From the NCBI GenBank assembly GCA_963082975.1, contig OY720346.1:20392720-20456719 (forward strand): DNA of 64,000 nucleotides, read 5' to 3'. Numbering within the stretch: the first letter of the stretch is position 1; every line of letters begins with the position of its first letter. Below, piece after piece: positions 33,900 to 47,264 of the stretch. This DNA is from Labia minor. Its lineage: Eukaryota > Arthropoda > Insecta > Dermaptera > Spongiphoridae. Position numbers and translations under genes: made by a program. The notes beneath the pieces were generated by a model. That model saw nothing but the letters and a program-made list of their open reading frames with translations. It was not told the DNA's origin and did no database searches.

Positions 33900-34900
33900 A
33901 TTTATATATATATTTCTAATACATATATAAAATATCATATATCTAAGGATAAAGAAGAATTAAACACCTAGCTAAAATTAACTATTGACTAATAATATGT
34001 CTTTTTAGGAATGAGTGGATTGCAATGTTATATTTGAGAGTGAAGAAAAAGGAGAGGGGAGAATAAATAATGCAAATGTAATCTTCATAAAATTTCTCGT
34101 TTTTTTTTTTTATTTGTATGTATGTCTCTTTTTTGTAATGAAAATGAACCCGCATAAATAGAAGCTAATCAAAAGGACATCTCATAATTTCAAAATTTTA
34201 CGATCTCCAAAACACACTCTACACCTGTCAAAAATTTAATTTGAGATCACATAAATCGAATACCCGTAGAAGAGAGTGAGAGCAACAGACAGAGAGAGAG
34301 AGAAAGAGAAAAAAAAAACAATCTTTATTACACGGATGAGATTTCGATTTTAAAAATTCCATTTATTAAAAAAAAAAAAAAACTCGCCTATCAATGATAT
34401 TAAATTTGGAAGATATGAAGACTTGAATTGGAAGCTTTTTAAGAAAAAAAAAGAAAAGAAATACATTACATTTGCAATTCTTTCTCGTAAATCGATGGAT
34501 TAAAAAAGTATCTTTCTTTCTTTTATTTATTTATTTCTCAAAAAAAAAAAAATTAAGATTTCGCAGATTAAAAATAAACTTTCCACTCGCAACTTCGTAA
34601 TACCCTTGAGAGATTCAATTTCCTTGAGGAGAAGGGGTGAAGGGGGGGGGTGTTAAAACCTGAATGCAACTGATATTCAATTAATCTCCATTCCATTTTG
34701 TCCAAAATTGGAAGATTCGTCAAAAAAATAACAACCAAATACACCGAGACTAATGGATTTGAAAGAGAAAAAAAAAAATAATAAATAAATAATTGCTCAT
34801 TATCATAGAAATGAATTCATATTAAGATGTTGTTGTTGTTGTTGTTCCCATTTGGTCCATTAGTAATAAGTCAATTGGCTATTTGATAATTTATTCTCGG
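33900..34900. other. AT-rich DNA with A tracts
   Basis: Several A10-A14 tracts, a GA run near 34290 and a GTT run near 34831. No gene or transposon end recognised. Confidence 0.6.
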
Positions 34901-35135
34901 TGATGAGCAACGAGGAGATTTAATTAAAAAACGAGCTGCTCGTGTGTTAGTGGGAGGGTTTTTGGTGTCTGTCTGTCCTTGGTGTGTAAATGAGAAGGCT
35001 GTGTAGATACAAATTGAGCTGAAGCGGGGGGATATCAGATATCCATCGCGCTCGCGCGATAAATCAAGCCTCCATGGGCCGTTGTTAATTATTTTCCTAT
35101 CTTACTCGGATCATCTCCTTCACCCACACAAAGAC
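34900..35135. promoter_or_regulatory. Unique island, candidate regulatory element
   Basis: Has gatatccatcgcgctcgcgc, aatcaagcctccatgggccg and acgagctgctcgtgtgttag (agctgct and a short acgag..ctcgt inverted repeat). No coding frame. Confidence 0.33.
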
Positions 35136-37555
35136 ACGCACATAAATGCCCATACTTACTAATACACTGACAAATATGTACAAGCAACATACACTTTCGT
35201 GTCTTGTCTTTTCGGATCTAATTCAAAAACTACATTCTGACAAAAAAGAAATATCTTTACTGTCAGACATTTACCCCATAACAAGATTATAAGAAATTTG
35301 TATTTAATAACAAATTCGAAATCATTAATAATAATAATAATAATACAAAAATATAAATAAAAATAAAATCTTAAGTAAATGATTGTTTTAAATTATTATT
35401 GATTATTAAATTTATTATATATACAGTATTTATTTTTTCTTAAATTTTTATAAAGCAATTTTGATGAATTTCAATATATTTCATTATGAAAAGTCAATTC
35501 TTTTAAGAACATTGGTTTTTATTAAAGATAATGAGTCAGAATTTATTGGAAGGGAATAATTACTAAATCAATTTTAATTTTTAGTCTGGGTGGTGGCTAT
35601 AAAGGGCCCTCATTAATTAAAAAATAAGAGATTTTATAAGAATCGTAATTATAATTAATTTATTATCTAAATTTATAAATTATATTTAATTTTTAGTTAT
35701 TTTATTATAGATAAATTAAATGAAAATATAATTTACCCATTTTTGAGTATTTTGTTTTTAAAACAATAAATTATTATTTCTCCAATTTTAATTCTCCTCT
35801 TCTCATATATGTTCAAATATTACTCCTATTATAAAAATATTATTTATATTTTTAAATTATAATATTTGTATTAATTCAAATTAAAAACAAAACAAATTTA
35901 TAAACATATTTTACATTAAATCAGTTATTTAACCCTGTGTTGGAAAGGTTTTAATTTCAAAAATAAAAAATAAAAATCTTATTATGGAAGGTCAAGTTCA
36001 TAGAAAATCTTTTAATATTTATAATCAAATTCCAAGTAGTAAACATCAACGCTGTTTGGTTTCATTTATGGATAACCATTAAAATGATGTTTCGATAGTT
36101 AATCAGTTTCTTTATTTATGTATAGAGAGATTATAACGGCATGACAGTCGGGAGGGAATTAAAAAATAAAAAAATAAAAAATGAAATTAAAAAAATAAAA
36201 AAAATGTTTATTTGCTTGTCTTTTAATATTACTTTTCTTTGCCAAGTGAATGTCTTCAACATCAAAATCGAGAAAATATTCACATAAGAAAAATACTAGT
36301 TTATATTATATTATATATATATATATATAATATACTGAAGGATCTAAATGACATCTTTATCGTGCTAATGATAAATGTATTTAGAAATGAATTTAATTGA
36401 GATGTTCTTTAATATTAAGACATATAGAATTTGTGATAAAAATATTATTATTATTATTATTTGTATTTTTAGTGATCTTATTATAAACCTTCTATATTTC
36501 TAATTTTATTTCAATATTTTGGACTGTAAATCATTCGTGATTTGAAAGAAGTTAATGACCAGAATTTATATTATTTCACTTTTCCCAATTCAATTCGGTT
36601 ATTTTTATTTTATTTTTTTATATATTTTCCGTTTAATTGTTTTTTTTATTTTTAATTTCTATCTAAAAAATAAAAAAAAAAAATATAAAATTTTTGCAAA
36701 TTCGCCTTCTTTTGTCGCGTTTTTATTGCCGTGATAACAGCCACTTATACGCTACGCTTCGGCGATTACTAACAAATTTTTAACAACCCCAAAACAACGT
36801 GAAATAAATCATTTTTTATTCGGAAAAATTAACACCCACAACATACATATGCTAGATGGAAAAACAAAAGCCTCTAAGCGAATTGGCAAGACGGTGAAAT
36901 TTAAATGAGCGACAACAAAAACATGAACCAAGAAAGAAAGAAAAGGGAGGGATTAAAATATGGACGAATATTTTAAATTTAAATATGTACGATACAAACC
37001 ACCACCTATGGAGGGGTTGTTGGTAACTTTGTCACGAGTGAAGTGGAATATTTAATATAAAACCAGGAAGGGAGAGAATAAGAGAGAGAACTGTAGAGTT
37101 TATTATCTGTATGGACAAATGAAACTAAACTAAAAACGAAAAAAAAAACTAATTGTTTTAGTTTAGTTAGGAACTCCTATTCATAACATCTAGACTAGAT
37201 ATCTCAAGGTATATAGATATTTTCTGTCAGAAAGATGTCTTTGATTAAAATATATAGAATATGTCTTGATTCTAGTGTTAGATTAGTATGTTTTTGGATT
37301 ATAATGATTTGAAAATTCATTAAATGGAGAGAAGATTTTTAGTTTCAGATAAATCATCACAAATCGATGATTTAACTAAATAAACTAAATCTTAGATTGA
37401 AAAAATAAATTTACTATAAAATAAATTTCACTTTGTTTGTAATTAAGAAAAGTCATTGGATATTTTTTTGTTTTTGTCAAAAATTCAAATGGATTATGTT
37501 CCCTAATGAATCTCCTATCTCTTTCTTTATGTTCTAGAATAATATCATAATAATG
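35136..37555. other. AT-rich intergenic DNA
   Basis: Contains an AAT run (35328-35344), an ATT run (36444-36460) and a TA tract (36314-36330). A moderately complex patch at 36690-36900 (cttatacgctacgcttcggc) is the only departure from filler. No gene recognised. Confidence 0.6.
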
Positions 37556-37830
37556 GCCAAAGTGAACCACTCACTCCTCGTCTCGACTGCCTATTAGTCG
37601 AATGTCTTCTTCGAAAGGTGAAAGCAAGTGAGAGGGCGATATGCCCCGGGGGGTCATTTAACCAACCGACTCAAGTCAGATCGTTAGAGTTCTCAGGTCC
37701 CAGAGCATAATTACAATTTTCAATCGGCTGAGTGAAACCATCCCACCCCAAACGCCTTGTCCTTGTGTCAATTCAACTACCCATCCCATTCAACCCAATC
37801 AAACCCCTCACTCGCTTAGACAATAACAAT
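37556..37830. promoter_or_regulatory. Unique GC-elevated island
   Basis: Complex block with ctcctcgtctcgactgccta, gggcgatatgccccgggggg and gttctcaggtcccagagcat. No open frame of interest and no repeat ends. Confidence 0.35.
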
Positions 37831-38128
37831 TCTTATCTAATATAGGACAATTCATTTTAGATTCAATTTAATTAGATAATGGTGGTAAAAATAAGTTGAT
37901 GTTAATTTGTGAAAATAGAAGTTGTTGATATAATAAAGGATATTCAAAATGTAACTCTTATCATAAAATGAAACCACCAATAAAAACATCTTTAAAATAT
38001 AAAGTATTTTTTAATTGATATTGGTCAGAACAGAAAAAATGTGTTTCTAATATTTTGAATTATAAACTTGGTAAGGAAAATTGCAAAAAAATTAAATTTC
38101 ATTTATTTATTGGTTTTATAGATTAGAT

Positions 38129-38286
38129 CAGAGGTTTTCAAACTGTGGTACATGTACCACTATAACCTATCCCACTATTGGTACGTTATAACCTGACGGT
38201 AGTAACTACAGTACAGTTTTTTACAACCTAAACTTTTTGAAGTAAGTTTCTGGGGTACCAACTTCAAAAAAGTTTGACTCCCGCTG
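38129..38286. mobile_element. hAT-like miniature element, copy 1
   Basis: Starts cagaggttttcaaactgtgg and ends gtttgactcccgctg, whose reverse complement cagcgggagtcaaac matches the start in the pattern cag(a/c)gg..tcaaac. 158 bp, no coding content. The flanks gattagat / gattatgt agree at 6 of 8. Confidence 0.7.
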
Positions 38287-38460
38287 GATTATGTCATTAA
38301 ATCATTATAATGATTTGAGTAGTAATATTAATGATGATTTGAGGATACTTGAAACTTCACTTTGAAATATTATTTTGATTCCAGAAAATATGCAAAAATT
38401 AAAAAATTTCAACTGATTTGAATTGAACTTTCATTTATTTATTGATTTGATAGATTAGAT

Positions 38461-38618
38461 CAGAGGTTTTCAAACTGTGGTACATGTACCACTATAACCT
38501 ATCCCACTATTGGTACGTTATAACCTGACGGTAGTAACTACAGTACAGTTTTTTACAACCTAAACTTTTTGAAGTAAGTTTCTGGGGTACCAACTTCAAA
38601 AAAGTTTGACTCCCGCTG
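38461..38618. mobile_element. hAT-like miniature element, copy 2
   Basis: Appears identical base for base to 38129-38286 by eye. Its right flank has lost the sequence present after copy 1. Confidence 0.75.
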
Positions 38619-39169
38619 CTACTTGAAACTTCACTTTGAAATATTATTTTGATTCCAGAAAATATGCAAAAATTAAAAAATTTCAACTGATTTGAAATTT
38701 TATCAGTAAAAGATCATTGTTTATACAATATAAAGTATAAAAATCCCAAATACTTTTAGAAAAGTAGAATTAACTGAATAGATGATGAAAAATAGTAACT
38801 AGATCTTCAAACAAGATTGTAATTATTGCTGAATGGTATTATTATTGTATTTATTATACAAACGAGTAGATGGATACAAGAATGAAAAAAGGTATCCAAC
38901 ATTATATGTATGATAACATATTGTAATAATGCGTGATGAAGGGAATATTTATATTTATCAAATACGATATACTATATGAATAAAACTGATATTGTCATAG
39001 TGTTTCAGTATGAATCCAATGTTTGTTTGATAATATTAAAATTAAGTAACGTTTTCTCACTCACATATTCTCTCTCTCTTTCCATGTCTCTTCCGAATCG
39101 TTTTTAACAAAATTGTATAATTTAATTATAACAAGGAAATGAAATGGTTAGCCTTTACAGAGTGTACTC

Positions 39170-39300
39170 TTGTTGAAATAAGTTGATGATAACGACATCA
39201 ACAACACAGCAAGTGAGTGGGTGGTGGAGGGAATGAGGATGCTGGGGGGATGCTGTAAAGGGGTTGGGTTGAAGAGGCGAGAGATATTATGAGTGACATT
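39170..39300. other. Short G-rich unique segment
   Basis: gtgagtgggtggtggaggga through gatgctgtaaaggggttggg. Complex relative to its flanks, no feature assigned. Confidence 0.2.
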
Positions 39301-39999
39301 TCGGAACGATTCAACTGTGCCAATAATAATAGTATAATTTATTTAAGCTTCGAAGCGGGACGCTTTTCGAAAAATAGACGAATATATAAACGAATGAAAA
39401 ATCCCATCCGCTGATGAATACAAAATTTTATATTCAAAATTAATTCAGTTGGAAAGAAAGAAAAAGAAGCAAAAATTGGGAGTGGGTAGGGTGAAAAAAG
39501 AATAGGGGGAGAATATAATATAAGGTGGAATGAGATATTTGCTTGAAGGAAAAATACAAAAATCAATCAAGCAATGCGATTTATTTAAAATTCAAATGAA
39601 TGATGGTTTCTCTATAAAAAAAAATAATTTTAGATTTGAAATAAATTTATAAAAAAAAAAAGTAAAACAAAATTTGGTCATTCATTAATTATTTGAAATT
39701 AGATAAAAATTAAACTTATCACTTTGATGATCATTATTAAAAATAGATTCAAAAGAATTTTTTTTTTAAATGTTTTACACGAATTACCCTCTAGTCACCT
39801 CATCCCTTGAACGAAAAATGATAAATTGAAAATAATCCGATGCATTTGTTAATTTGCAATGCGGAATCATTTCATGAATTAACATGAAATAGGTGGAATG
39901 CCCTTTTGGGTATTTGAAATCTATCTCTGATGTCAACCCCTCAATTTCACCACCAACCACTCACACCCTTCACTCTCCTGGATCAGTTCACTTAAACAT

Positions 40000-40800
40000 T
40001 GAACTAGATAGATATTCACTAGATATTTTTCATTTTAAAAATAAATGAAAATATCCCCATAAACTAAATTTAAATTATTCATTTAATGAATAATAATAAT
40101 ACATGCTAATACCGTATATATATATATATATATATAATTATATATACTCGTATTATGTATTCGGCTATTATATATACATGTATATGTATAAAGATAGATT
40201 GATGGTATATATATATATTTATAACAAGATAATTAAATTATTTCTCTATAATTAATATTGGTAGCCTAATGATATATTTTTATAAAATCTAATATCTCTG
40301 TGATTATATATATACAACAATATACTATATTATAATATAATTATAATATATTATATTATACTATTATACTATTATTATTGTATATTTAACAATGTGATTG
40401 AAAATATTTTATAATATTCATAGATAATTTTAATAATAATAATAATAATATTTATATTTTATTATTTAATAAAATTGAATGAGAGAAATAATAAATGTAG
40501 ATTTTTAAATATTTCATGTATACTAAATATTATTATTATTATAAAATAAGAGGAAAATAAATTGAAAAATTAATTGAAATATTTCCAATATTTTTAAATG
40601 TCAATTTATATTTACAAAATGTAGTTTGTTTTTTGTTTGGTTTTTTTATATAAATTTTATTATAATTTGAGAGAAGGAATGATTTTTGTTAAAATGAAAA
40701 CTATAACTTTTTATATGTAAAATATATTTATTTTTTTTTCTTTAAATTTCTAAAAAGGTTAAATTACTTAATTTAAAAAAATGGTGTATTTTTCGAAGTT
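40000..40800. other. AT-rich DNA with TA and AAT tracts
   Basis: TA tract at 40114-40136 and an AAT run at 40432-40449. No genes seen. Confidence 0.65.
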
Positions 40801-40844
40801 GAATTAAAATGACGGGAAGTTGTTGAAATATCGATTATAAAATG

Positions 40845-40885
40845 CCGCGGACAAACCGCGGACAACACACGGACAACCGGACAGT
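40845..40885 (+). repeat. GC-rich short tandem array
   Basis: ccgcggacaa occurs twice in succession, followed by degenerate cacggacaa and ccggaca units, inside AT-rich sequence. Confidence 0.7.
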
Positions 40886-41399
40886 GTGAGTTAAGTAAAG
40901 TGTATTAAAAAAAAAAAATACAAATTTTTAATTAATTATATTTGTTTTCATTATCGTGGATGATGATTAGTTTCGGTTGATATACATATTGGAATTTTAA
41001 AAGATAATATTATTTTTAATTGAATCAATTCTAAATGGAATTAATCTAAGGGCGCCTTAGTATTATTTTTATAAAAGTGAGTTTATACCCTTTAAATCTT
41101 TAACATATTAGAGTATTATCTTTATAAAATGAAAACTATAATCATTATAAATAAAGAGACAAAAAAAAAAAAATTTCAAAATTAATTATTTGTTTTTCTT
41201 TTAAAATTCATTCTGAATTTTCTTTTTTTTTCTTTTTTTGGTTATTATTATTATGTGGGTTGGTCAAGGAAGGTATAAATAATCCATAAAGAATTTTATT
41301 TTGCAAAAGGGGAAAAGTATACCTATACTCGTATATTAGTCAGAGATAGTGTGTTAGTGGATGATTGGCATTGGAAAAAAAAGAAGTAGGAATGAATTG

Positions 41400-41760
41400 G
41401 CTTTTTGATGGTGGTGGTTTTACTAGCGGAGATTTATTGAATAACGCATGAGAGTCGAAGGAATGCCCCCCTCCCCGTCAATGAGCACGTCACCCTCGAA
41501 CGGTAATTGACACGACCGATCCATTAGTCGAATCGCGAAAAGCGAACAAGGCTTGTTAATTTCGCGTTGCGGAAATAGCTGCGTGACCCCTGCATCGTAT
41601 GACAATTGGCCCAGGCAGACAAGTGATGGACATCGAACGCCGCAAGACACTATATTTGGGCGAGCCATTTGCAATTTTAATATTCGGCTACGGAGTCCAA
41701 ACAGATTTACCCCAAAATTCCAATTAATATACAAATAGTAAGAGGGAGGGGGAGATATAA
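41400..41760. promoter_or_regulatory. Strong unique island, candidate conserved non-coding element
   Basis: About 330 bp of complex sequence (gcacgtcaccctcgaacggt, acgaccgatccattagtcga, gcatcgtatgacaattggcc, catttgcaattttaatattc). A minus-strand 122-codon frame spans it but has no recognised domain, and a 61-codon frame opposes it. Attention to conservation here would be informative. Confidence 0.4.
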
Positions 41761-44044
41761 TGAGTGGAAATTTATTCATTTTTCTATTCATTTAAAACAA
41801 AAATATTTATTTGCTTATTTTTATAACAAAATCGAATAAACTTTAATAAGATTTTTTTCTTTAAAGAAATAAGATCATTTGCTTTTATATTTTTCTTGGA
41901 CGTAAAGAATTTAATAAAAAAAAGTGAATTGATTTTTTAAATTTTTAAAATAATAATAGACGCAACAAACACTAGTTAAAAACAACACCAGTGACGTAGA
42001 TTTGCGCGAGTGTCGTAATGACCGCTTTAAAACAAATTATTTATTATTCATTTGATAACTTTCGCAACTGTACAATTATATTTTGACATTATTATTAATT
42101 AGAATACATTGGATAATATTAATTATCATATCTTAAAATCAGCACGTAACAGATTCTAATTTTGAGACTTGTTTTGGTTTAAATACAGGTACCATGGTTA
42201 CTGCTTATGTTGAAGCGAACTGAAATCAAGTTATTGTTATATACTCAGTTTTTAATAATTAATATCAAATTATTTTGTAGTAATTTTTATGTTAATGTTA
42301 TTTTATAAACAAAAAATCTTATTTTTCATATATAATAATTATAGAAGTGGTATTTTATTTCATTGAATTGTTTCTGAATGTCAGTCGATTTTAAAAATTA
42401 AGAATTAAGCTTTTGAATCCTATTTATGAATTAATAAATAAATTACATATTAAATAATGATTCGTATAATGAATAAAAGAAAATCAATAATATATAAATA
42501 AATAAATAAAAAGCAAAATTAAATTTTCTTAATAATAGTTATATTAAAACCACAGAAAATATTTTATAAAATTAAAAAAAAAAAAAAAATAAAATCAAGT
42601 AATTAATAATTAAATTAAAATTTATATATATATATATATATATATAAATATTTAATAATAAATTCTATAAATATTTTTAAAAAATACTTTCTCATTAGTC
42701 GTATTCATTAGTCATATATTGAAAAGCGATTTAATTAAAAAACAGATTGAAAATGTTGATTAGATACGAATGTAAAGATGAAATAAAGAGATTATCAACA
42801 TCATTTCGTAATTAATATGTCTTCTTTTCTTTCATCACAGCTACAAATCATTTAATTATCTTGATTCATTATAAAATACGAATATATGTACGAATAGAAG
42901 TACATATTATGAATATTTTATATTAAAGACACTATTCATTAATTATTTAATAATTATGGAACAAACTTAATTCAAAAATAAAAATAAATTTATAATTAAA
43001 ATTGTTTAGTCAGGTATTTATTATTTGATTCATTAAATATTTATAAGCTTAATGTTTTCTAATCTAATATATTCTTCAATAGAATATCTATCTAAAAATA
43101 AAGCATATATATATATATAGATATAACGTGTTTATAATATATGCTCAAGTTTAATAGATGATATAAAATGTAAATACAATAGGATTACTTATTAAAGAAA
43201 TAAATAAGTAAATTGATTTTAATTTTTTTATATTTTTTTCTTAATCATATATAATAAAATGGTTATACTTATCTATAATGAATAAAATAATAAAAGTTGT
43301 TTTTTATAAATATATGCAATTGGTATTAATTAATTATTAATATTATATATATATAAAATTAAAATATACGGGTCAACCCCATGTTTTATTCATTTAATGG
43401 CACTAAAAGCCATTCAAAGATGTTACTGATTAAAATGCAACATTTATTTGATTTTTATTCATTTATTTATTATTTTGCCTAAAATTAATCATTAATTCGT
43501 TAAAATCTCTGATATGAAAAAAAGAAATCAATAGATACTATTTAAAATTTATTAACACTCGTATATAATATAGGAATAATAAAATTTTTATTAAAGTTAT
43601 TCTTAAGCCTCAATACTCTCAATATAAATTTGTTTATTATTTAGTTAAATAAATTTTATTTTTGTATTTTTTTTTTTGTAATAATTTTTGAAATATAAAT
43701 AAATAAAATATTATATATTCTTTTAAAAAATCTACATGAAATTTTTGAATTATTATCATTACAATATTATTATTAATATTTTATTTTATTTTCATAATTT
43801 GCCATTGGATTGATTTATATTTGAAATATTAAAACATCATCTTTTACTCCAACTGTTGATGAAATTTATATTAGCGATAAATCATCGAGAGATAATGAAT
43901 TCTCAACTGGAAGGTTTCGATTTTTGACATTATACCTTGTTTAATTGGCAGCAATAAAAAGCAGCTGGTCGTCCTGAGACGCTCGACGGTTAATTTGTTA
44001 CTATCGGTGGGATATCTTCCGACGAAGAGAAAAGAAGTATAGAG

Positions 44045-44075
<31 letters not shown>

Positions 44076-44536
44076 AGGATTGAAAAAGAGATAGAAAAAA
44101 AGAGAACGAAGACAGCAAATAACTTGAAATCTTTAATAATAATTTTTCTATCCTTCTCTGTTTTCATATTAGAATCGTGGAAGTGGAGACGTTTGCCTTT
44201 CGATTGCTTGATAAATATATTCGAATTAAAAGAGAAATTAAATTGGAAATCGAAACAAAAAAATAAAAAAAGATAAAAGAAACTCTTAAATGAGATTTCG
44301 AATATAAGATTATGAATAAAAAAAAATAGTATGATTGATTAAATATATAAATATGAGGAATTATTTAACATACACGGATAGTATAAAAGTAATTTAAAAT
44401 TTAATATATATTGATTACATATATTTAATATTTAAAAATATATATAAATGAAATTAAAAATGTATGAAATAAAAATTGGCGAGTGATTAAAATATGTAGT
44501 ATTTCTAAAATTTGAATTAAAAAATGCCCCATGTTT
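41761..44536. other. AT-rich intergenic DNA
   Basis: Contains TA tracts (42624-42646, 43105-43119), a GA tract (44050-44075) and A/T filler. A low-complexity serine/leucine-rich minus-strand frame at 44167-43871 comes from the GA tract. No gene. Confidence 0.6.
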
Positions 44537-45125
44537 ACTATCTCGCCTGTTACGATTATGAAAATTTTCGATGTCGAGATTTTGATGTTTTTATACGTTT
44601 TGAAGGTCCCGAGTCATTTTCACTAAGATTGAGAAAAATGTCTCTCTGTGTGTGTGTGTAGACAAGATTACGCAAAAACGGTTTGAGCTAGAATAATGAA
44701 ATTTGGTACACGGGCATTATTCAAAATTTATAGTTTTCTATAATATCCCTATTCAAATTGTACTACCCATATAAATATACACATTGAACATCCCATATAA
44801 GAGATGTAATGGGTACATCAATAACTACATCCCCGTCGAGTACCTGGTAATGTATTTAATTTTTATCAAAACTATGATAAGAGTCAAATGCAGCTAAAAG
44901 CAGTTTAAAAATAATGCTATTTAATAAAATTACGCAACTCAGAAAAATATAGTATTAAGCCAAAGTAAGTCTTCTTATTTCAATAAAATGTTATCAGTAA
45001 AAATTAAGTTAAAAACCTTAAATCATATCTTCAGATAGAATAAAATTTTAATTAATTTTCAAATAAAGAATAAAGCTTGATCATTCAATTCAAATATACG
45101 AGATAGTCGAGTGGAGACACTCCAG
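44537..45125 (+). mobile_element. Helentron-like non-autonomous element, family 1 copy C
   Basis: Starts actatctcgcc (44537), carries a TG microsatellite (44646-44660), and ends in gagatagt then the gagtg/cactc hairpin (45109-45122) and ccag. The first ~200 bp and last ~45 bp match copies A and B in inverse orientation. The middle 3' part (about 44745-45085) is unrelated to A and B, so this copy is chimeric. Confidence 0.7.
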
Positions 45126-45348
45126 ATTTTTTACCTTTTGTAATTCAAGCGCGCCTGGAAGTTATGCAACTATTTTACAAATTATATTGTTTTTTGTCAA
45201 TTATTTAGTATTTTTTTATCGTTTATTTAATTTTCTATATATAAGTTTTGTTGAAAGTAAATTTTTCAGATTTTTATAGAAAAAAATTATTTATTATCAA
45301 TATGAAAAAAATAAAATTTCATTCAATTGAAAATTTATCAAAAACCTT

Positions 45349-45381
<33 letters not shown>

Positions 45382-46050
45382 TTATAGTTTTTATAAAGAA
45401 ATTTCCATTATAATTTAAATAAATTATTTATGATGTGATAAAATGATTGAAATTAATAATGATAAAATAAAATAAATCATAAATCATAAAAATAAAATTG
45501 TATATTCAATTAAAACAATATTTATCTATATTACATATATTACATAAAAAAAATGTAATAATTTATAAAATTCTTTTTATTATAATTGATTATATTATTA
45601 TTTATTATAAATATTTTTTTTTTAAAAATTCTATATTCAAATATTTAATATACCTAAATATATATATATATATATATAATATAGAGTATATCATTTATAT
45701 AAAGTTATTTAATAAAAAATAATATGCATCATAGATATTTTAAACTAAAATATTTAATTAAAATATCCGGATATAAATAGTTCAAATATATAGAAAGAAA
45801 TATTATAATATTAAATATATTTTAAAAAAGAAAAAAATGATGATACTATCTTGATCAGTTAACTAAAATAGTTAATTTAAAAAACTTTATACTCAAAAAG
45901 ACAAACTTTTTAATAAACGTTTTATTTTCATTTAACTTTGAATAGTTTAGAAATTAGTTTTTTTTTTATTTATTTAAATGTTAGCAATTAATCGTATGCA
46001 TTTGATTTTTCTTTTTCTTTCTTTTTTTTTTTTTTTTTGTTTTTTGTGAG
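45126..46050. other. AT-rich DNA
   Basis: TA tracts at 45349-45374 and 45658-45678, plus T tracts. An AT-only 74-codon frame is not credible as a gene. Confidence 0.65.
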
Positions 46051-46400
46051 GGTGGAATTAAACGAGAGTTTCGTGAGTGGGTGGAAGAATAGGTGGAGGG
46101 GAGAAATGTGGAAGAATTTGCAAAGGAGACCGTGCTAATTCGACGTGCGTGGTTTCGAACCCTTGGCATCCATCATTCGCAACCCTTTGCGTATTTTGTT
46201 TGTCGGGCAGCAGCTCTCGCTCCAACCCTAATGAATGGCCGCCAGGAGGGTTGCTTGTATCGAAAGGGAGAGTTTCGGTTCGCTTGTCACATCTTTCCAG
46301 GTTCCGATCCGTTCGTTCGTTCGCTGGTCAGATGGATTTATCGCAGCCGACAAAAAACCTGGGACAATGACAAAAGCCGCACAACCCCTTACCGGCGAGT
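46051..46400. promoter_or_regulatory. Unique GC-elevated island
   Basis: Complex block (gaccgtgctaattcgacgtg, cgggcagcagctctcgctcc, ggttccgatccgttcgttcg). ggtttcgaaccct near 46150 looks like a B-box but has no A-box partner or tRNA fold. Frames of 77-104 codons overlap on both strands without domains. Confidence 0.33.
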
Positions 46401-46534
46401 GGAATAAAACAAAAAAAAAGCAAAAAAAAAAAAAAAAAAGAGAACTCGTTTTTTTTATTTTATCTTGAACGGAGGTGGTGGGTAAAAGAGTGGGAGAGAG
46501 AGAGAGAGAGATGGGGTAGGGAGGGTAGAGAGTA

Positions 46535-46810
46535 CCACCCACTCACATTCGGCCCAATATTCGACATACAGGACTAGCTATGATGTAATATGTCACCGTG
46601 GCCAATTTATTTAAACAAAGACAAAAGCAATAACATGACGTCATAACAATACGGCTGTCTGGAATGTTTAATTTGGCGTGGATTCGCCACAGTAGCTGCA
46701 TTGTAGCAGCGGGGCGGAACGCCGCGGCTCCGCATTCCAAAACACTCGCAACCAACCAACTTTCCAAAAACCCCTTCCCAATTCTAGACCCGTACTTACC
46801 CCACCACCAC
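46535..46810. promoter_or_regulatory. Unique GC-elevated island with CRE palindrome
   Basis: Holds tgacgtca (46636-46643, a CREB/ATF core), tttggcgtggattcgccaca and ggcggaacgccgcggctccg. A 74-codon minus-strand frame has no recognised domain. It follows a GA tract (46495-46511). Confidence 0.35.
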
Positions 46811-47264
46811 CCTCCTATATATATATGATGTGGTTGCCACGAGGGACTTCAATCGACGAGCATCCTCTCTAAAGAATGCTATTTACAAGATTAAATCGAC
46901 GGGGAAAAAGCCTTTCCCTGTTTATATCTATATATTGTCTCGCATATGGAAAACATATAAACAGGTTCTATTAATACAGAATAGAAAGACAGAAAAAAGG
47001 AAACGTATTCACATTGAAATATAGAAATGGTTTTCGGAAAAAACCACCTGCCCTCCATACCATCAAGTCAATATTCACTCGGATGCCAACACAATACTTG
47101 AACAAATTTAAATTAACAAAAAATGAATGAAATAAAAAATTTAAATTATTTGCATAAAAAATATAATACAATATTGTATTTATATTACTATTAATAATAA
47201 ATAAACTGAAATTATTACAACTAAAAAGTATTGTGGTATAGATAATTAATAATAAATAATCGAT

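Larger units (their letters stand above)
38098..38700 (+). repeat. Tandem segmental duplication carrying the hAT-like element twice
   Basis: The left parts repeat with a 332-bp period (38129 and 38461). The right flank acttgaaacttcactttgaa repeats with a 274-bp period (38347 and 38621), so the second unit lacks about 58 bp next to the element. Shared flanking sequence shows duplication of a genomic block and not two insertions. Confidence 0.9.

Noticed and set aside
35590-35620. tataaag near ggctataaagggccctcatt as a promoter
   Set aside because: A single TATA-like string in AT-rich DNA with no initiator or downstream gene.
46140-46165. B-box-like ggtttcgaaccct
   Set aside because: No A-box at the right distance and no cloverleaf, so not called as tRNA.
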